DNA of 50,052 bases from a virus, in IMG/VR virus record IMGVR_UViG_3300048903_000141, positions 1 to 50,052 of that record; one strand, given 5' to 3'. This document shows, one piece after another, positions 7,693-15,219 of this stretch (its first letter is position 1; each line of letters opens with the position of its first letter). Below the pieces are notes generated by a model. The model saw only the letters and a program-made list of their open reading frames with translations, made no database searches and was not told the origin of the DNA. Made by a program: the position numbers and the translations under genes.

Positions 7693-8118
7693 TTATGATT
7701 TTTGATTCCTGTTTTTATTTAGCATTTTAGAACGCTCTTTGTTACCCCTTATTGATCCGGATATAATTTTTCTGTTTTTCTCTGCCTTGCTCTCCATCCA
7801 AAGAAAATTTCTTTGTTTGAAATCTAAATTTTTATACGTCTTATCCCTTTCAATTATATCAAATAGAGCTTGCCCAATCATTCTAACCTGACCACCATCC
7901 AATAATTTCCCCGGCTTTTCAATTTCTCTTTCCGGATTGATACACAAATATTCTTTGACCTCCTCATTAAAATCAATCTGGGCACAATGGTAATAAACCC
8001 ATAAAAGGTATTTGTGTTTCTGCAAATTGATAAGTTCTATTACTGACAAATCAGCGTGAATGCCGAATTTCAATACACTTTTTAGCGTCAATTTTCTTAA
8101 TAAGTGCGTCCCGTTCAT
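7693..8118 (-). CDS. Hypothetical protein, 141 aa
   Basis: Begins MNGTHLLRKLTLKSVLKFGIHADLSVIELINLQKHKYLLWVYY. The composition is helical and basic, with a strongly charged C-terminal tail (GNKERSKMLNKNRNQKS). The phrase GKYADLTVxxLLxxxKxxLxWxYY is, from memory, typical of a Bacteroidetes phage family of unknown function. Codon composition is slightly more AT-rich than its neighbours. Confidence 0.65.
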   Translation of the reverse strand: MNGTHLLRKLTLKSVLKFGIHADLSVIELINLQKHKYLLWVYYHCAQIDFNEEVKEYLCINPEREIEKPGKLLDGGQVRMIGQALFDIIERDKTYKNLDFKQRNFLWMESKAEKNRKIISGSIRGNKERSKMLNKNRNQKS

Positions 8119-8131
8119 GATTTTATGTTAT

Positions 8132-8560
8132 TTAAAAGAGTGATTGTTGGCCGGTCTTTTTGGCCCTGTTTTTCCTGAAATTTTCGCGGTGGTGGTCACG
8201 ATCCCGGTTTAAATGGCACCTCTGACAAAGTGCCCGGAGCCTGTCCAATTTCACCTCATTGTTGCCTTTATCGTTGTCAAGGTGTGCAACTGTCAATACA
8301 ACCTTTATGCGGCCATCACCGGCTCCCCTTGTTTTGTAAAAGCCATATTTATTTTGCTGGCTCAATAACCAATCTGCACAATATTCAAATTCCGCTCCCT
8401 CCCCTCTAATAATCATTGCATGATTTTTCACCCCGCACTCCTCACAACACGCATGCACCTTGATCTTTTTACCGTCCTTAACTTCACCGGCCCGTTGCAT
8501 GACAGCGGGCCGGATTTCTGTTTTCCAATTTGGCGGGTAATCATTGTAATTGATAGGCAT
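8132..8560 (-). CDS. HNH endonuclease, 142 aa
   Basis: The HNH core is clear: TVAHLDNDKGNN (His93, Asn100/101), then LRALCQRCHLNRD (Cys112, Cys115, His116). CEEC around residues 39-42 supplies the other half of the structural zinc site. Such proteins are metal-dependent nickases or nucleases, used by phages in homing, recombination or packaging. It sits among replication genes, immediately after the DnaA-like gene with only one base between stop and start. Confidence 0.85.
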   Translation of the reverse strand: MPINYNDYPPNWKTEIRPAVMQRAGEVKDGKKIKVHACCEECGVKNHAMIIRGEGAEFEYCADWLLSQQNKYGFYKTRGAGDGRIKVVLTVAHLDNDKGNNEVKLDRLRALCQRCHLNRDRDHHRENFRKNRAKKTGQQSLF

Positions 8561-8561
8561 G

Positions 8562-8936
8562 TTAATTGAGCTGGTATGGTTTACGATCCCAATGCATCAC
8601 CGATTTATATAAACGCATCACGCCCGGCATTTTCTTAATGTCATCCTCCAGTTTGTTCATTGCGTTGCCAATTGTGGTGTGGTCGTATTCGTGGCCACCC
8701 AGCATTGCGCCAACCTCTTTTTGAGAAAAGCCATAAGACAGCATTACTTTCCAGAATACCCAGCGGGCAAACTTCAAATCCTCGCGTTTGCTTTTGATCT
8801 GCAATGATTCAATGGGGATTTTAAGGAACATGCATATTTCCCTGATAACGTCCGCAACAACACCTCTCCCACCGTCTGAAATTGTCGGTGTGTGCCAATC
8901 AATGTTGGGTATTGGTATTTGATAACTGTATTGCAT
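8562..8936 (-). CDS. DnaA domain-IV-like DNA-binding protein, 124 aa
   Basis: Residues ~50-105 (REDLKFARWVFWKVMLSYGFSQKEVGAMLGGHEYDHTTIGNAMNKLED) match the C-terminal helix-turn-helix of DnaA, in which the GGRDHTTV signature contacts the DnaA box. Here it reads GGHEYDHTTI, with a two-residue insertion. There is no AAA+ domain, so this is a stand-alone origin- or operator-binding domain. Roles could include phage origin recognition or competition with host DnaA. Confidence 0.75.
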   Translation of the reverse strand: MQYSYQIPIPNIDWHTPTISDGGRGVVADVIREICMFLKIPIESLQIKSKREDLKFARWVFWKVMLSYGFSQKEVGAMLGGHEYDHTTIGNAMNKLEDDIKKMPGVMRLYKSVMHWDRKPYQLN

Positions 8937-8939
8937 GGC

Positions 8940-9422
8940 TTATTTCTTTTTAGGCTTGAAATTTTCTGATTCAATCGGGTTGTAATGGATTCCCTGCATG
9001 AATGCCTCCAACCTCTCATTTGCCTGGGCTGCTGTGATGTGGTCATGTTGCAAAAGAAAAATCAAATATGCCGCGCATGCCTGAGCCCCGTTGCGGTATG
9101 CCTTTGAGCTGTCGGGGAAATGGAGGAGATAATGCAACATATTCCGGTTGGCTGTCCACTCCTGATTGTCGGGCATATCTGGCTTTACAAAATACCCGCC
9201 AATCATAATGCAAATCTCCTCCTTTGTCCACGCTGGAATTGCTGGCTCCTGGTCAAAATACTCCCCGGCAAACTCCCATTGCTCAACCTCTCCGTTGCCA
9301 CCCTCTGGCACCCCCGTTTGAAGTTCAAAACAAAAAAATGCGGCTGGCATAATGCCCAGCTCAATGAGTTGTTGCGCCTGCTCTGAGGTGCAAACGAATA
9401 ATGCGGAATCAATTTTTTTCAT
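8940..9422 (-). CDS. Hypothetical protein, 160 aa, paralogue of 21732-22112
   Basis: Begins MKKIDSALFVCTSEQAQQLIELGIMPAAFFCFEL. The TxEQAxxLxxxGIxxxxxFxxE start, the middle AWTKEEICIMIGG block and the terminal QANERLEAF block line up with the 126-aa protein at 21732-22112. The two therefore seem to belong to one family. I have seen such proteins in Bacteroidetes phages without a function. It overlaps the upstream gene by 14 nt at a NTTET-encoding end. Confidence 0.65.
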   Translation of the reverse strand: MKKIDSALFVCTSEQAQQLIELGIMPAAFFCFELQTGVPEGGNGEVEQWEFAGEYFDQEPAIPAWTKEEICIMIGGYFVKPDMPDNQEWTANRNMLHYLLHFPDSSKAYRNGAQACAAYLIFLLQHDHITAAQANERLEAFMQGIHYNPIESENFKPKKK

Positions 9423-9675
9423 CAGTTTCAGTTGTGTTTATCTGTGATTCAATATTTTTTTTCACTTCATAAAGCCTCATGTAAAGCAATACCCAATTGC
9501 GGTTGTCAACATCAATTATTTTTAGGCCGTTAACATTGCGATCAACATACAATTTGAGGTTGTTGGCAAACACTCCGGGCCGCAACTGCATGGTGAGCGG
9601 TAATTGCCGGCCCTCAAACCACTCACACATTGCTTTGCCTTTCTGCTTTCTCTCAATCCGTTGCTCTGGGCTCAT
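9409..9675 (-). CDS. Hypothetical protein, 88 aa
   Basis: Begins MSPEQRIERKQKGKAMCEWF. A basic N-terminal helix is followed by an alpha-beta part (LKLYVDRNVNGLKIIDVDNRNW). The ATG overlaps the upstream TGA as ATGA, which indicates coupling with the RNase H-fold gene. No recognised family. Confidence 0.6.
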   Translation of the reverse strand: MSPEQRIERKQKGKAMCEWFEGRQLPLTMQLRPGVFANNLKLYVDRNVNGLKIIDVDNRNWVLLYMRLYEVKKNIESQINTTETDEKN

Positions 9676-10124
9676 TTTACTAACTCTTTCACTTTATGCA
9701 ATTCTGCCTTTGCCATTGCATTGAGGTTTATTAATATGGTTCCGTTTCTATTGCCGGAATACCCAGATTTGATTTTTACAAACGTCATTTTCTCTAATGA
9801 CTTGAATTTGGCTTTTAGCTCATGCCAATAAGTGGCCATGCCCTCACAACCCTTTTCATATTTGAACGTCTCCAGCAAGTCAACAACCTTTCCCGAATCG
9901 GTCACAATTATGATCTCTGTAACGTGATCCTTTGCCACGTAGCGACTGAGGAAATAAAGAGCATTAAGGAATGCGGAGCAATCAGCGGAGGCCCATGTGT
10001 TCACCTTCTTTTTGAATGGCCGGGCCTTTTTGTCCTCCTCTCCCTCTGTTGATAGCATATAGGCATAAGCCCCGGTTTTTTCGGAAAGGTCAACCGCCGC
10101 TTTTGCATAAACTGTTACAACCAT
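9672..10124 (-). CDS. Degenerate RNase H-fold protein, 150 aa
   Basis: The order of elements fits RNase HI: a first strand MVVTVYAKAAVDLSEKTGAYAYML, a helix ADCSAFLNALYFLSRYV, a strand with IIIVTDSGKVVDLL (Asp76 at the place of the third catalytic Asp) and a final SGYSGNRNGT...NAMAKAEL resembling the KGHxGNxxNxxADxLA end. The first Asp, the Glu of the helix and the last Asp are not present, so hydrolysis is unlikely. It may bind RNA/DNA hybrids without cutting. Start overlaps the small membrane-protein ORF by 10 nt. Confidence 0.6.
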   Translation of the reverse strand: MVVTVYAKAAVDLSEKTGAYAYMLSTEGEEDKKARPFKKKVNTWASADCSAFLNALYFLSRYVAKDHVTEIIIVTDSGKVVDLLETFKYEKGCEGMATYWHELKAKFKSLEKMTFVKIKSGYSGNRNGTILINLNAMAKAELHKVKELVK

Positions 10125-10222
10125 AAACGGAAAATAATTGCTGGTAATGTCAATAATACCGATCCTATGAAAAGAACCGCCATGCCCTTAAAAAACAAGT
10201 CTTGAAAATATTGGTTGTTCAT
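10115..10222 (-). CDS. Small single-pass membrane protein, 35 aa
   Basis: ATG at 10222, TAA at 10115-10117. The product begins MNNQYFQDLFFKGMAVL and contains one hydrophobic segment (about residues 14-31, rich in V, L, I, F) ending in RLWL. The stop overlaps the next start by 10 nt, as is usual in this genome. No Shine-Dalgarno. The terminator just upstream leaves little room for a promoter. Real gene probable but not certain. Confidence 0.5.
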   Translation of the reverse strand: MNNQYFQDLFFKGMAVLFIGSVLLTLPAIIFRLWL

Positions 10223-10240
10223 ACAATCGGTTTTTCACCT

Positions 10241-10270
10241 AAAAACCCCGCATCCTTTTGGAGTGCGGGG
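10241..10270 (-). terminator. Intrinsic terminator after the 98-aa gene
   Basis: CCCCGCA/TGCGGGG stem (10246-10252 with 10264-10270) followed on the minus strand by TTTTTAGG. Confidence 0.85.
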
Positions 10271-10290
10271 TGTATATTGGTTTAATTCGA

Positions 10291-10587
10291 TCAATCCATT
10301 TCGTGCAATTTTCTCATTGCCTCCGGTGTTGTTGGTGTGTCCACAAATAAAACATTGCTTGGCAAAGCCTCGCGCACAACCCCGTCACTCCCCTCAATAA
10401 TTCCAATTGAATAACTGGCAACGGTGTCTCCAACCTCCTCTGTGGAATAACCCCATGTATGGAAATATCCGGGTATCAAATCAGAATAACAATTTGTACC
10501 CTCAACCCATTTGGAATAATCGGTGCCGCCTCCCTCTTTTTGTGGCCTTACTCCAGGTATAAAATATTTAAACATTACCTTTCTCAT
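10291..10587 (-). CDS. Hypothetical protein, 98 aa, single-gene transcript
   Basis: Begins MRKVMFKYFIPGVRPQKEGG (a start at the fifth codon is also possible). It contains tyrosine- and glycine-rich strands and a Ser/Val end with TPTTPEAMRKLHEMD. It lies alone between a phased-repeat promoter and a strong terminator, so it is probably made as a monocistronic message with its own control. Function unknown. Confidence 0.65.
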   Translation of the reverse strand: MRKVMFKYFIPGVRPQKEGGGTDYSKWVEGTNCYSDLIPGYFHTWGYSTEEVGDTVASYSIGIIEGSDGVVREALPSNVLFVDTPTTPEAMRKLHEMD

Positions 10588-10610
10588 TGCGTTGATTTTT
10601 TATGTTGGAT

Positions 10611-10663
10611 CAAAAGTAAATATACATTCCGAAAAATGAAACTTTTTTGAAACTTTTTTGAAA
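10611..10663 (-). promoter_or_regulatory. Phased-repeat promoter (site B)
   Basis: Three TTTC units at 10638, 10649 and 10660 (period 11) precede, after 19 nt, TACTTTTG (10611-10618 on the plus strand as CAAAAGTA), a perfect TAnnTTTG box. It drives the 98-aa gene. Confidence 0.8.
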
Positions 10664-10672
10664 TTTATTTTT

Positions 10673-10840
10673 CTAAAGAGTGCAAAAGAAATACAAGATT
10701 ATGAGCCCGGCCAACGCCTTTGCAATGATCTCTCCTAACCGTTCCCATTTGGCCCGCCTCATGCTCCGGTGGTACGCTCTTTCACTCTCCCCGTAATACT
10801 TCATACGGGCCTTACGGTTTAACCTCCTTTTGTGTGTCAT
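10673..10840 (-). CDS. Small basic membrane protein, 55 aa
   Basis: ATG at 10840 and TAG at 10673-10675. Begins MTHKRRLNRKARMKYYGESER, strongly basic, and ends with a hydrophobic segment (about residues 38-54, IIAKALAGLIILYFFC). It overlaps the end of the HNH/NinG-like gene by 29 nt. A start at codon 13 (10804), 17 nt after AGGAGG, would avoid much of the overlap. A C-terminally anchored membrane protein is the visible feature. Function unknown. Confidence 0.55.
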   Translation of the reverse strand: MTHKRRLNRKARMKYYGESERAYHRSMRRAKWERLGEIIAKALAGLIILYFFCTL

Positions 10841-11330
10841 CTGGTAAAAAGTAATGTGGCAAGCGGTTAAGCTCTGCCGGGGTTAGTAAATGAATAAATT
10901 GAGCAACACGCGCTTTCATTATGGGCAAAGACTTCATTTTTAAAATGTAGCTCTCCCCCTGGTTGTCCATGTTGGTGTGAATGTCTGGGTGCAAAAATAT
11001 CCGGTTCAATGGGTGCGTGGCCACGGAGGGAAAACCGAAATCAGGCCGTTTTGGGAGTATGTGAGCAATGCATGCTTTCCGCATCCACAACGGAGACTTT
11101 GGCAACGGTTGGCCGCTCTCCTCACAAGTGGCCGGCATTGTCAATATCTGGTTGGCAAAGTACACGTTTAGCTCTTTGCCCCTTTCCTGCTTCGCTTTGG
11201 CCTTTGGCTTGGTGGAATTAATTTTTTCCCTGTGGAGCCAATAATGCCGTTGACAACGCCCAGCAACAAGCGGTTTTGGTTCGCTGTCCTCTGGGCAATC
11301 GGTGCATTGGCCAATCTTTGGTTTTATCAT
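10812..11330 (-). CDS. NinG/HNH-like zinc protein, 172 aa
   Basis: The N-terminus has a zinc pair (CTDCPEDSEPKPLVAGRCQRHYW), a basic stretch KPKAKAKQERGKE, and then an HNH-like core (KACIAHILPKRPDFGFPSVATHPLNRIFL followed by DIHTNMDNQ). It resembles phage NinG-type or HNH recombination nucleases, which assist in processing branched DNA. It lies 3 nt after the DnaQ-like exonuclease gene, which fits a replication or recombination role. Catalytic activity is inferred. Confidence 0.6.
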   Translation of the reverse strand: MIKPKIGQCTDCPEDSEPKPLVAGRCQRHYWLHREKINSTKPKAKAKQERGKELNVYFANQILTMPATCEESGQPLPKSPLWMRKACIAHILPKRPDFGFPSVATHPLNRIFLHPDIHTNMDNQGESYILKMKSLPIMKARVAQFIHLLTPAELNRLPHYFLPDDTQKEVKP

Positions 11331-11333
11331 AGC

Positions 11334-12098
11334 TTAAAACAGTTTTTTACCAAATAAAAGCTCTCTCACAACGTTCTTTGTGTCCGTGGGGAAATCTTGG
11401 TTGAGCATCCATTGCCCAAAACCGGGCTCCTCTGTAACCAACTTATTCTTTGCCTTTCCGAAAGAATAAACGGGCTCATTTTTCTCATTCAATATAATCT
11501 TTCCGGAAATATCCAATGCCCGCACCCCGTCCATGCAATACAAATCCAACTCCTCATCTGTGAGGTTTTGCAAATGCTCATACCGTCTAATCTGGGCCTC
11601 CAGTATCTTGCAGGCTGCAATGGTATCGTTGCCGGCATCGTGGGATCCCTCCATCTTTTCCCCTGTGTAAAACTTCAACGCGCTTGCCAAATCTCTCTTT
11701 TCCTCAATGCGGAAAATGCGGAGGGTATCAAATATTTTCACTTCCTTATCCGGCCATACATAGCCATAACGGGCAAACTCCTCTGACAACAACGGCACAT
11801 CAAAGTCTCTCACATTATGCCCGGCCACGTTGCAGCCCTGGAAAAACTCAAATGCCGCCTTTGCAAATTGTTTGAATGTCGGCCTATCCTTCACCATATC
11901 CGTGGTAATGCCATGCACCGCTGTTGCAGCCTCCGGAATGGGCATTGCTGGGTTAATGAGCATGCATTTCATTATTGCGTCATTGCTGGGTGCATACAAC
12001 GATTTCTTTTTATACGCCGCCAACTGCACCATGCGGTCTTTGGTTGTGCTGGTGCCTGTGGTTTCGGTGTCAAAAAATATTACTGGCTTTTGATCCAC
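11334..12098 (-). CDS. DnaQ-like DEDDh 3'-5' exonuclease, 254 aa
   Basis: All exonuclease motifs are present: FFDTETTG (Asp10, Glu12; ExoI), AGHNVRDFDVPLL (Asp98/100; ExoII) and SHDAGNDTIAA (His153, Asp158; ExoIII, DEDDh type). The ~80 C-terminal residues (EPVYSFGKAKNKLV...) match the tail of bacterial DnaQ-like exonucleases. No polymerase is fused or adjacent. It may proofread, trim recombination ends, or degrade host nucleic acid. Confidence 0.9.
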   Translation of the reverse strand: MDQKPVIFFDTETTGTSTTKDRMVQLAAYKKKSLYAPSNDAIMKCMLINPAMPIPEAATAVHGITTDMVKDRPTFKQFAKAAFEFFQGCNVAGHNVRDFDVPLLSEEFARYGYVWPDKEVKIFDTLRIFRIEEKRDLASALKFYTGEKMEGSHDAGNDTIAACKILEAQIRRYEHLQNLTDEELDLYCMDGVRALDISGKIILNEKNEPVYSFGKAKNKLVTEEPGFGQWMLNQDFPTDTKNVVRELLFGKKLF

Positions 12099-12112
12099 TT
12101 GCTGTAATTTTT

Positions 12113-12139
12113 AAAGGGTGGCCCACTTAAGAGCCACCC
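12113..12139 (-). terminator. Probable terminator after the 289-aa gene
   Basis: GGGTGGC/GCCACCC stem (12116-12122 with 12133-12139) with a 10-nt loop, followed on the minus strand by TTTAAAAATT. The T-run is weak. Confidence 0.6.
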
Positions 12140-12151
12140 CAGGTTGATAAA

Positions 12152-13021
12152 TTAATTTTGTTGTTCGCTTTCGTCTTTGTTCTTGCCCTTAAGCCTGTCA
12201 ACCACTCCTTTGGCCTCACCTTTTGGTTGCTGCCATTTGCCCTTTACATTGACCATTGTACGAATCGCGGAAATATCCACGGTGCCATATTTCGCTAACA
12301 ATTGGGCATCTGTCATTTTCTCCCAACCGTCCTCATCATGTGTAAAGTTGTTCAACGTGGTTTGATCTGTTGGTGCCCACGGCTGGTTTTTCCCCTCCGC
12401 TTGTGGCTCTGGTTTTATGTCATCCAAATTGAGCGGAAACACGTTGCCCGGAGATTGTGGCAATTCTTCATTGCTGGCATGGTTGTCACTCTCTCCAATA
12501 ACCTGGGCCCCCTCAACCGCCTCATTGCCTGTTTGCTCTTTGGTGATCTCCATTACAACCTGGGCTGTCTCCAACGGCAAATCTGCCAATGCTTCATTTG
12601 TCGATTGCAGGAACAATTGGCCCTGTTTCTCATCTGGTAAAAGTTCGCGGCTGTCAACAAGCTCTCCAAACCGATCATAAAACATCATGCGGCCCTGCTG
12701 CTGGTTCGCTATGCCGTAAAGGTAGCCGGATATTGGTTGTTTGCGGCTCTGTATGCGGCCCAACCTTTCTTTCATACGCTCCTCAACTCCGGCAATTTTC
12801 TTTTTGTAATCCTTCACTAAGTTGGCCAACGCCTCCTCCAAATTTGCCTTTTCAACGGCATCATTGATATAGCGTGATTTTTCGTTGTCCACCTCTGAAT
12901 CTGTGAGGCTTCGGGAATAATTGCGCATTTCTTTTTTCGCGCATTGATTTGATAAAACCGTTTCCCTCTCCTTTGCGTTCATTTCTGGGTAAAGGAAAAA
13001 CATTGTGTTGTTGCTTGACAT
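12152..13021 (-). CDS. Hypothetical acidic protein, 289 aa
   Basis: The N-terminal half is helical and charged (EKANLEEALANLVKDYKKKIAGVEERMKERLGRIQSRKQP, a likely coiled coil) and carries a short GYLYGIANQQQGRMMFYDRFGELV beta part. The second half is acidic, Pro/Gln-rich and probably disordered, ending in a basic GVVDRLKGKNKDESE. The layout (coiled coil, small domain, acidic tail) suggests a protein-binding partner in replication. It lies between two terminators, downstream of the coiled-coil repeat protein. Family not recognised. Confidence 0.6.
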   Translation of the reverse strand: MSSNNTMFFLYPEMNAKERETVLSNQCAKKEMRNYSRSLTDSEVDNEKSRYINDAVEKANLEEALANLVKDYKKKIAGVEERMKERLGRIQSRKQPISGYLYGIANQQQGRMMFYDRFGELVDSRELLPDEKQGQLFLQSTNEALADLPLETAQVVMEITKEQTGNEAVEGAQVIGESDNHASNEELPQSPGNVFPLNLDDIKPEPQAEGKNQPWAPTDQTTLNNFTHDEDGWEKMTDAQLLAKYGTVDISAIRTMVNVKGKWQQPKGEAKGVVDRLKGKNKDESEQQN

Positions 13022-13042
13022 TCTGGTGTCTTTTTTATTGTG

Positions 13043-13076
13043 AAAAAAATGCTCCCCGGCACCATTACCGGGGAGC
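13043..13076 (-). terminator. Strong terminator after the coiled-coil repeat gene
   Basis: GCTCCCCGG/CCGGGGAGC stem (13051-13059 with 13068-13076), then ATTTTTTTC on the minus strand. Confidence 0.9.
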
Positions 13077-13090
13077 GTGTGATTACTTTT

Positions 13091-15142
13091 TTATGCCAAC
13101 TGCATCTGCTGAATAATGGCCTCAGATTCATGAATGATTGCCTCTAAAGCCACGGCAAAATGCTCCAATGTCTCTTTGAGCTTCGGATTCTCAACACCGG
13201 GAACATTAACGGCTTTGAGGGCTGCAAAGTAATTGGCAACTTTCTCCAGCTCTGGTTTTGCGGCTTCTTTTTCTGCTGCAATTCTTTTTTCCTCCTGCTC
13301 TGCCAAATCTTTGAAGTGTTCAATTTGTCCAACCGCCTCTGAATAAATCCCATCCCATGCGGTGGCATCCATACCGTTCAACCTCCTCAAATCAATGCAA
13401 TAATCCTTGTCATTGTAGAACACAAATACACCCTCTTTTTTCATGCCCAGGTTAATGAGTGCGTCAACGCGATCATTGTATGTTTGTTCCGTTTCGGCCT
13501 CTAATGCTTCAATTTTTTCTTTTTCGGCCTTAACCTCTGCCAACAATTGCTCCCATTGCGCCTCATCATGGGTATGAATGGCCGCAATATCAATGAACAA
13601 TGTTGCATCATATACAAACCTAAGAGCCTCCGATTTTAACCCCAAATCAATGCATTGTTGTGTGCGGGCATCGGTGCGGGCAATGCTCTTATTGATCTTA
13701 TCCGTGTTGTCCGCTATCGTTTGCAATATCTGATCCCAACCGGCCTCATCCTTTGCAAAATCCTCCAGCGTCACCCGTGCAATGAGCATGCCGGCCTTTT
13801 CGCTGGAATATGTGCCGTTATCGTGCTGAGTAAATCCACGGTTCAAAAGATAGCCGTGACGGAATGTAAATTGTTGCTGGAGCTTTTGCGCTGCTGCAAC
13901 TGCATCTGTCACAATTTGCAACTCAATATTCCAACCGGCCTCCGTGGTGTCTTTTATGGTTCTATCCAAAACCTCAATTGGATCAACCGGCAACCACTTG
14001 TTTATTGGGAAACTAAATTTGTCATCACCCTCAAACCTTACCAGACCCAGACGGCCCAACGCTTGCTCCCTTATCAGGATCATTTGCGCCATTGCCTGTT
14101 GTTTCTTTTCCTCTGCGTCTGCATTTTCCTTTGCGGTTTTTACCACGAAAGAAACATTTTTGATAAGCTCACCAAAGGCTCCGTTGTCCAAAACCTCCAT
14201 TTGCTCTTTTGTAATTGCCTGCTCCGTGTACTTATTTTTGAAAGAGTAAGCGGTTGTTGCAGGATCATAAGTTAAACCGGCATTGACTGCCATTTGTTCA
14301 CGCATCTGCAACTTTTCGCGCCTCATATCCTCCTTTTCTTTTTCCAACCTGTCGGCCTCATCCTTTTGCTTTTTTTGCTGCTCCTCCAGCTCACGTTGCT
14401 TTGCGGCCAACTCCTCCTGCTCCTTTTGCTTTCTTTCATCCTCCAAACGCTGGGCCTCCAAACGCTCCTGCTCCTGCTTATCTAACCTCTGCTTTTCCAA
14501 CTTCACTTTTTCAATGAAAAAATCAAATTCCGTTGGTGTCATTGCCTTAATGCTGGCAATGTCCATGCTCATGGTGTCACCGATCACGTAAAACGATCCA
14601 TTAAAGCCCATGCCCGCCGCTTGCAGGCTGTCAACGCGCTCATTCAACACACGGGCCTTTTCTTTCTCAACGCGCTCTTTCTCCTCATCCTCCCATTTTT
14701 TCCATTGCTCCAACTGCTTACCCGTTGGCTCCTCTATCTGGGCAATAATAGCTCCATACTCCTTTGCCTTTGCATTAATGTTCTTTTGTGTGGCAACAAA
14801 TGGAGCCACCAATTCAACACGCTTTTTTTCCAACGCAATGCGGCTTTTTTGGGCAAATTTATTTCCCTCCAACACCAATGCATAATTTTCTTTATCCTCA
14901 AAACTAGCAATGGTAATGCCGGCATATTTCTCTTTGGCTGCATTCAAATTCACAATGTTCACATCTAGTTTTGCAATTTCCTGGGCACTCAACTTTTCAG
15001 CGTCAAGCGGAATTGATTTGCCCGTGTCCTGTCCTGGTTCAATGGTTTCTGCCTCCACCGTAAAAGGGGTTGCATTTACGTTTTCTGTTGTGGCGTTTTC
15101 GCCTCCGGTTGTTACCGTGTCTTTTACTTCATGCGTCTGCAT
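13091..15142 (-). CDS. Long coiled-coil protein with repeated ~50-residue modules, 683 aa
   Basis: The start at 15142 (MQTHEVKDTVTTGGEN) follows a phased-repeat element. The upstream 40 open codons run through that element and were excluded. After a DUF1351-like helical region (KLDVNIVNLNAAKEKY) comes a very long E/K/Q/R coiled coil (about residues 160-330). A loosely repeated module recurs about five times: R..xLxxxGMxxx..FxY...xxIDIxxIxxMxxxxWxxxLxxV (near residues 180, 320, 395, 500 and 560). Part of it may be a rod. The first part resembles phage proteins encoded near recombinases. Exact role unknown. Confidence 0.65.
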   Translation of the reverse strand: MQTHEVKDTVTTGGENATTENVNATPFTVEAETIEPGQDTGKSIPLDAEKLSAQEIAKLDVNIVNLNAAKEKYAGITIASFEDKENYALVLEGNKFAQKSRIALEKKRVELVAPFVATQKNINAKAKEYGAIIAQIEEPTGKQLEQWKKWEDEEKERVEKEKARVLNERVDSLQAAGMGFNGSFYVIGDTMSMDIASIKAMTPTEFDFFIEKVKLEKQRLDKQEQERLEAQRLEDERKQKEQEELAAKQRELEEQQKKQKDEADRLEKEKEDMRREKLQMREQMAVNAGLTYDPATTAYSFKNKYTEQAITKEQMEVLDNGAFGELIKNVSFVVKTAKENADAEEKKQQAMAQMILIREQALGRLGLVRFEGDDKFSFPINKWLPVDPIEVLDRTIKDTTEAGWNIELQIVTDAVAAAQKLQQQFTFRHGYLLNRGFTQHDNGTYSSEKAGMLIARVTLEDFAKDEAGWDQILQTIADNTDKINKSIARTDARTQQCIDLGLKSEALRFVYDATLFIDIAAIHTHDEAQWEQLLAEVKAEKEKIEALEAETEQTYNDRVDALINLGMKKEGVFVFYNDKDYCIDLRRLNGMDATAWDGIYSEAVGQIEHFKDLAEQEEKRIAAEKEAAKPELEKVANYFAALKAVNVPGVENPKLKETLEHFAVALEAIIHESEAIIQQMQLA

Positions 15143-15167
15143 TGTGTGTTGATTTTTAATGATTAAT

Positions 15168-15219
15168 GATAAGAATGTAAAACTATATTTTTTGAAACAA
15201 TTTTGAAACTTTTTTGAAA
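15168..15219 (-). promoter_or_regulatory. Phased-repeat element (site C), weak -7
   Basis: TTTC units at 15194, 15205 and 15216 (period 11), the middle A-tract interrupted. The only -7 candidate is TACATTCT, a poor match, so promoter strength is doubtful although the element is intact. Confidence 0.6.

Noticed and set aside
13655-14275. Plus-strand 206-aa ORF
   Set aside because: It lies antisense within the coiled-coil repeat gene. Its Leu/Cys/Phe-rich product is the usual shadow of a Glu/Lys/Gln-rich coding strand, and it lacks a promoter.
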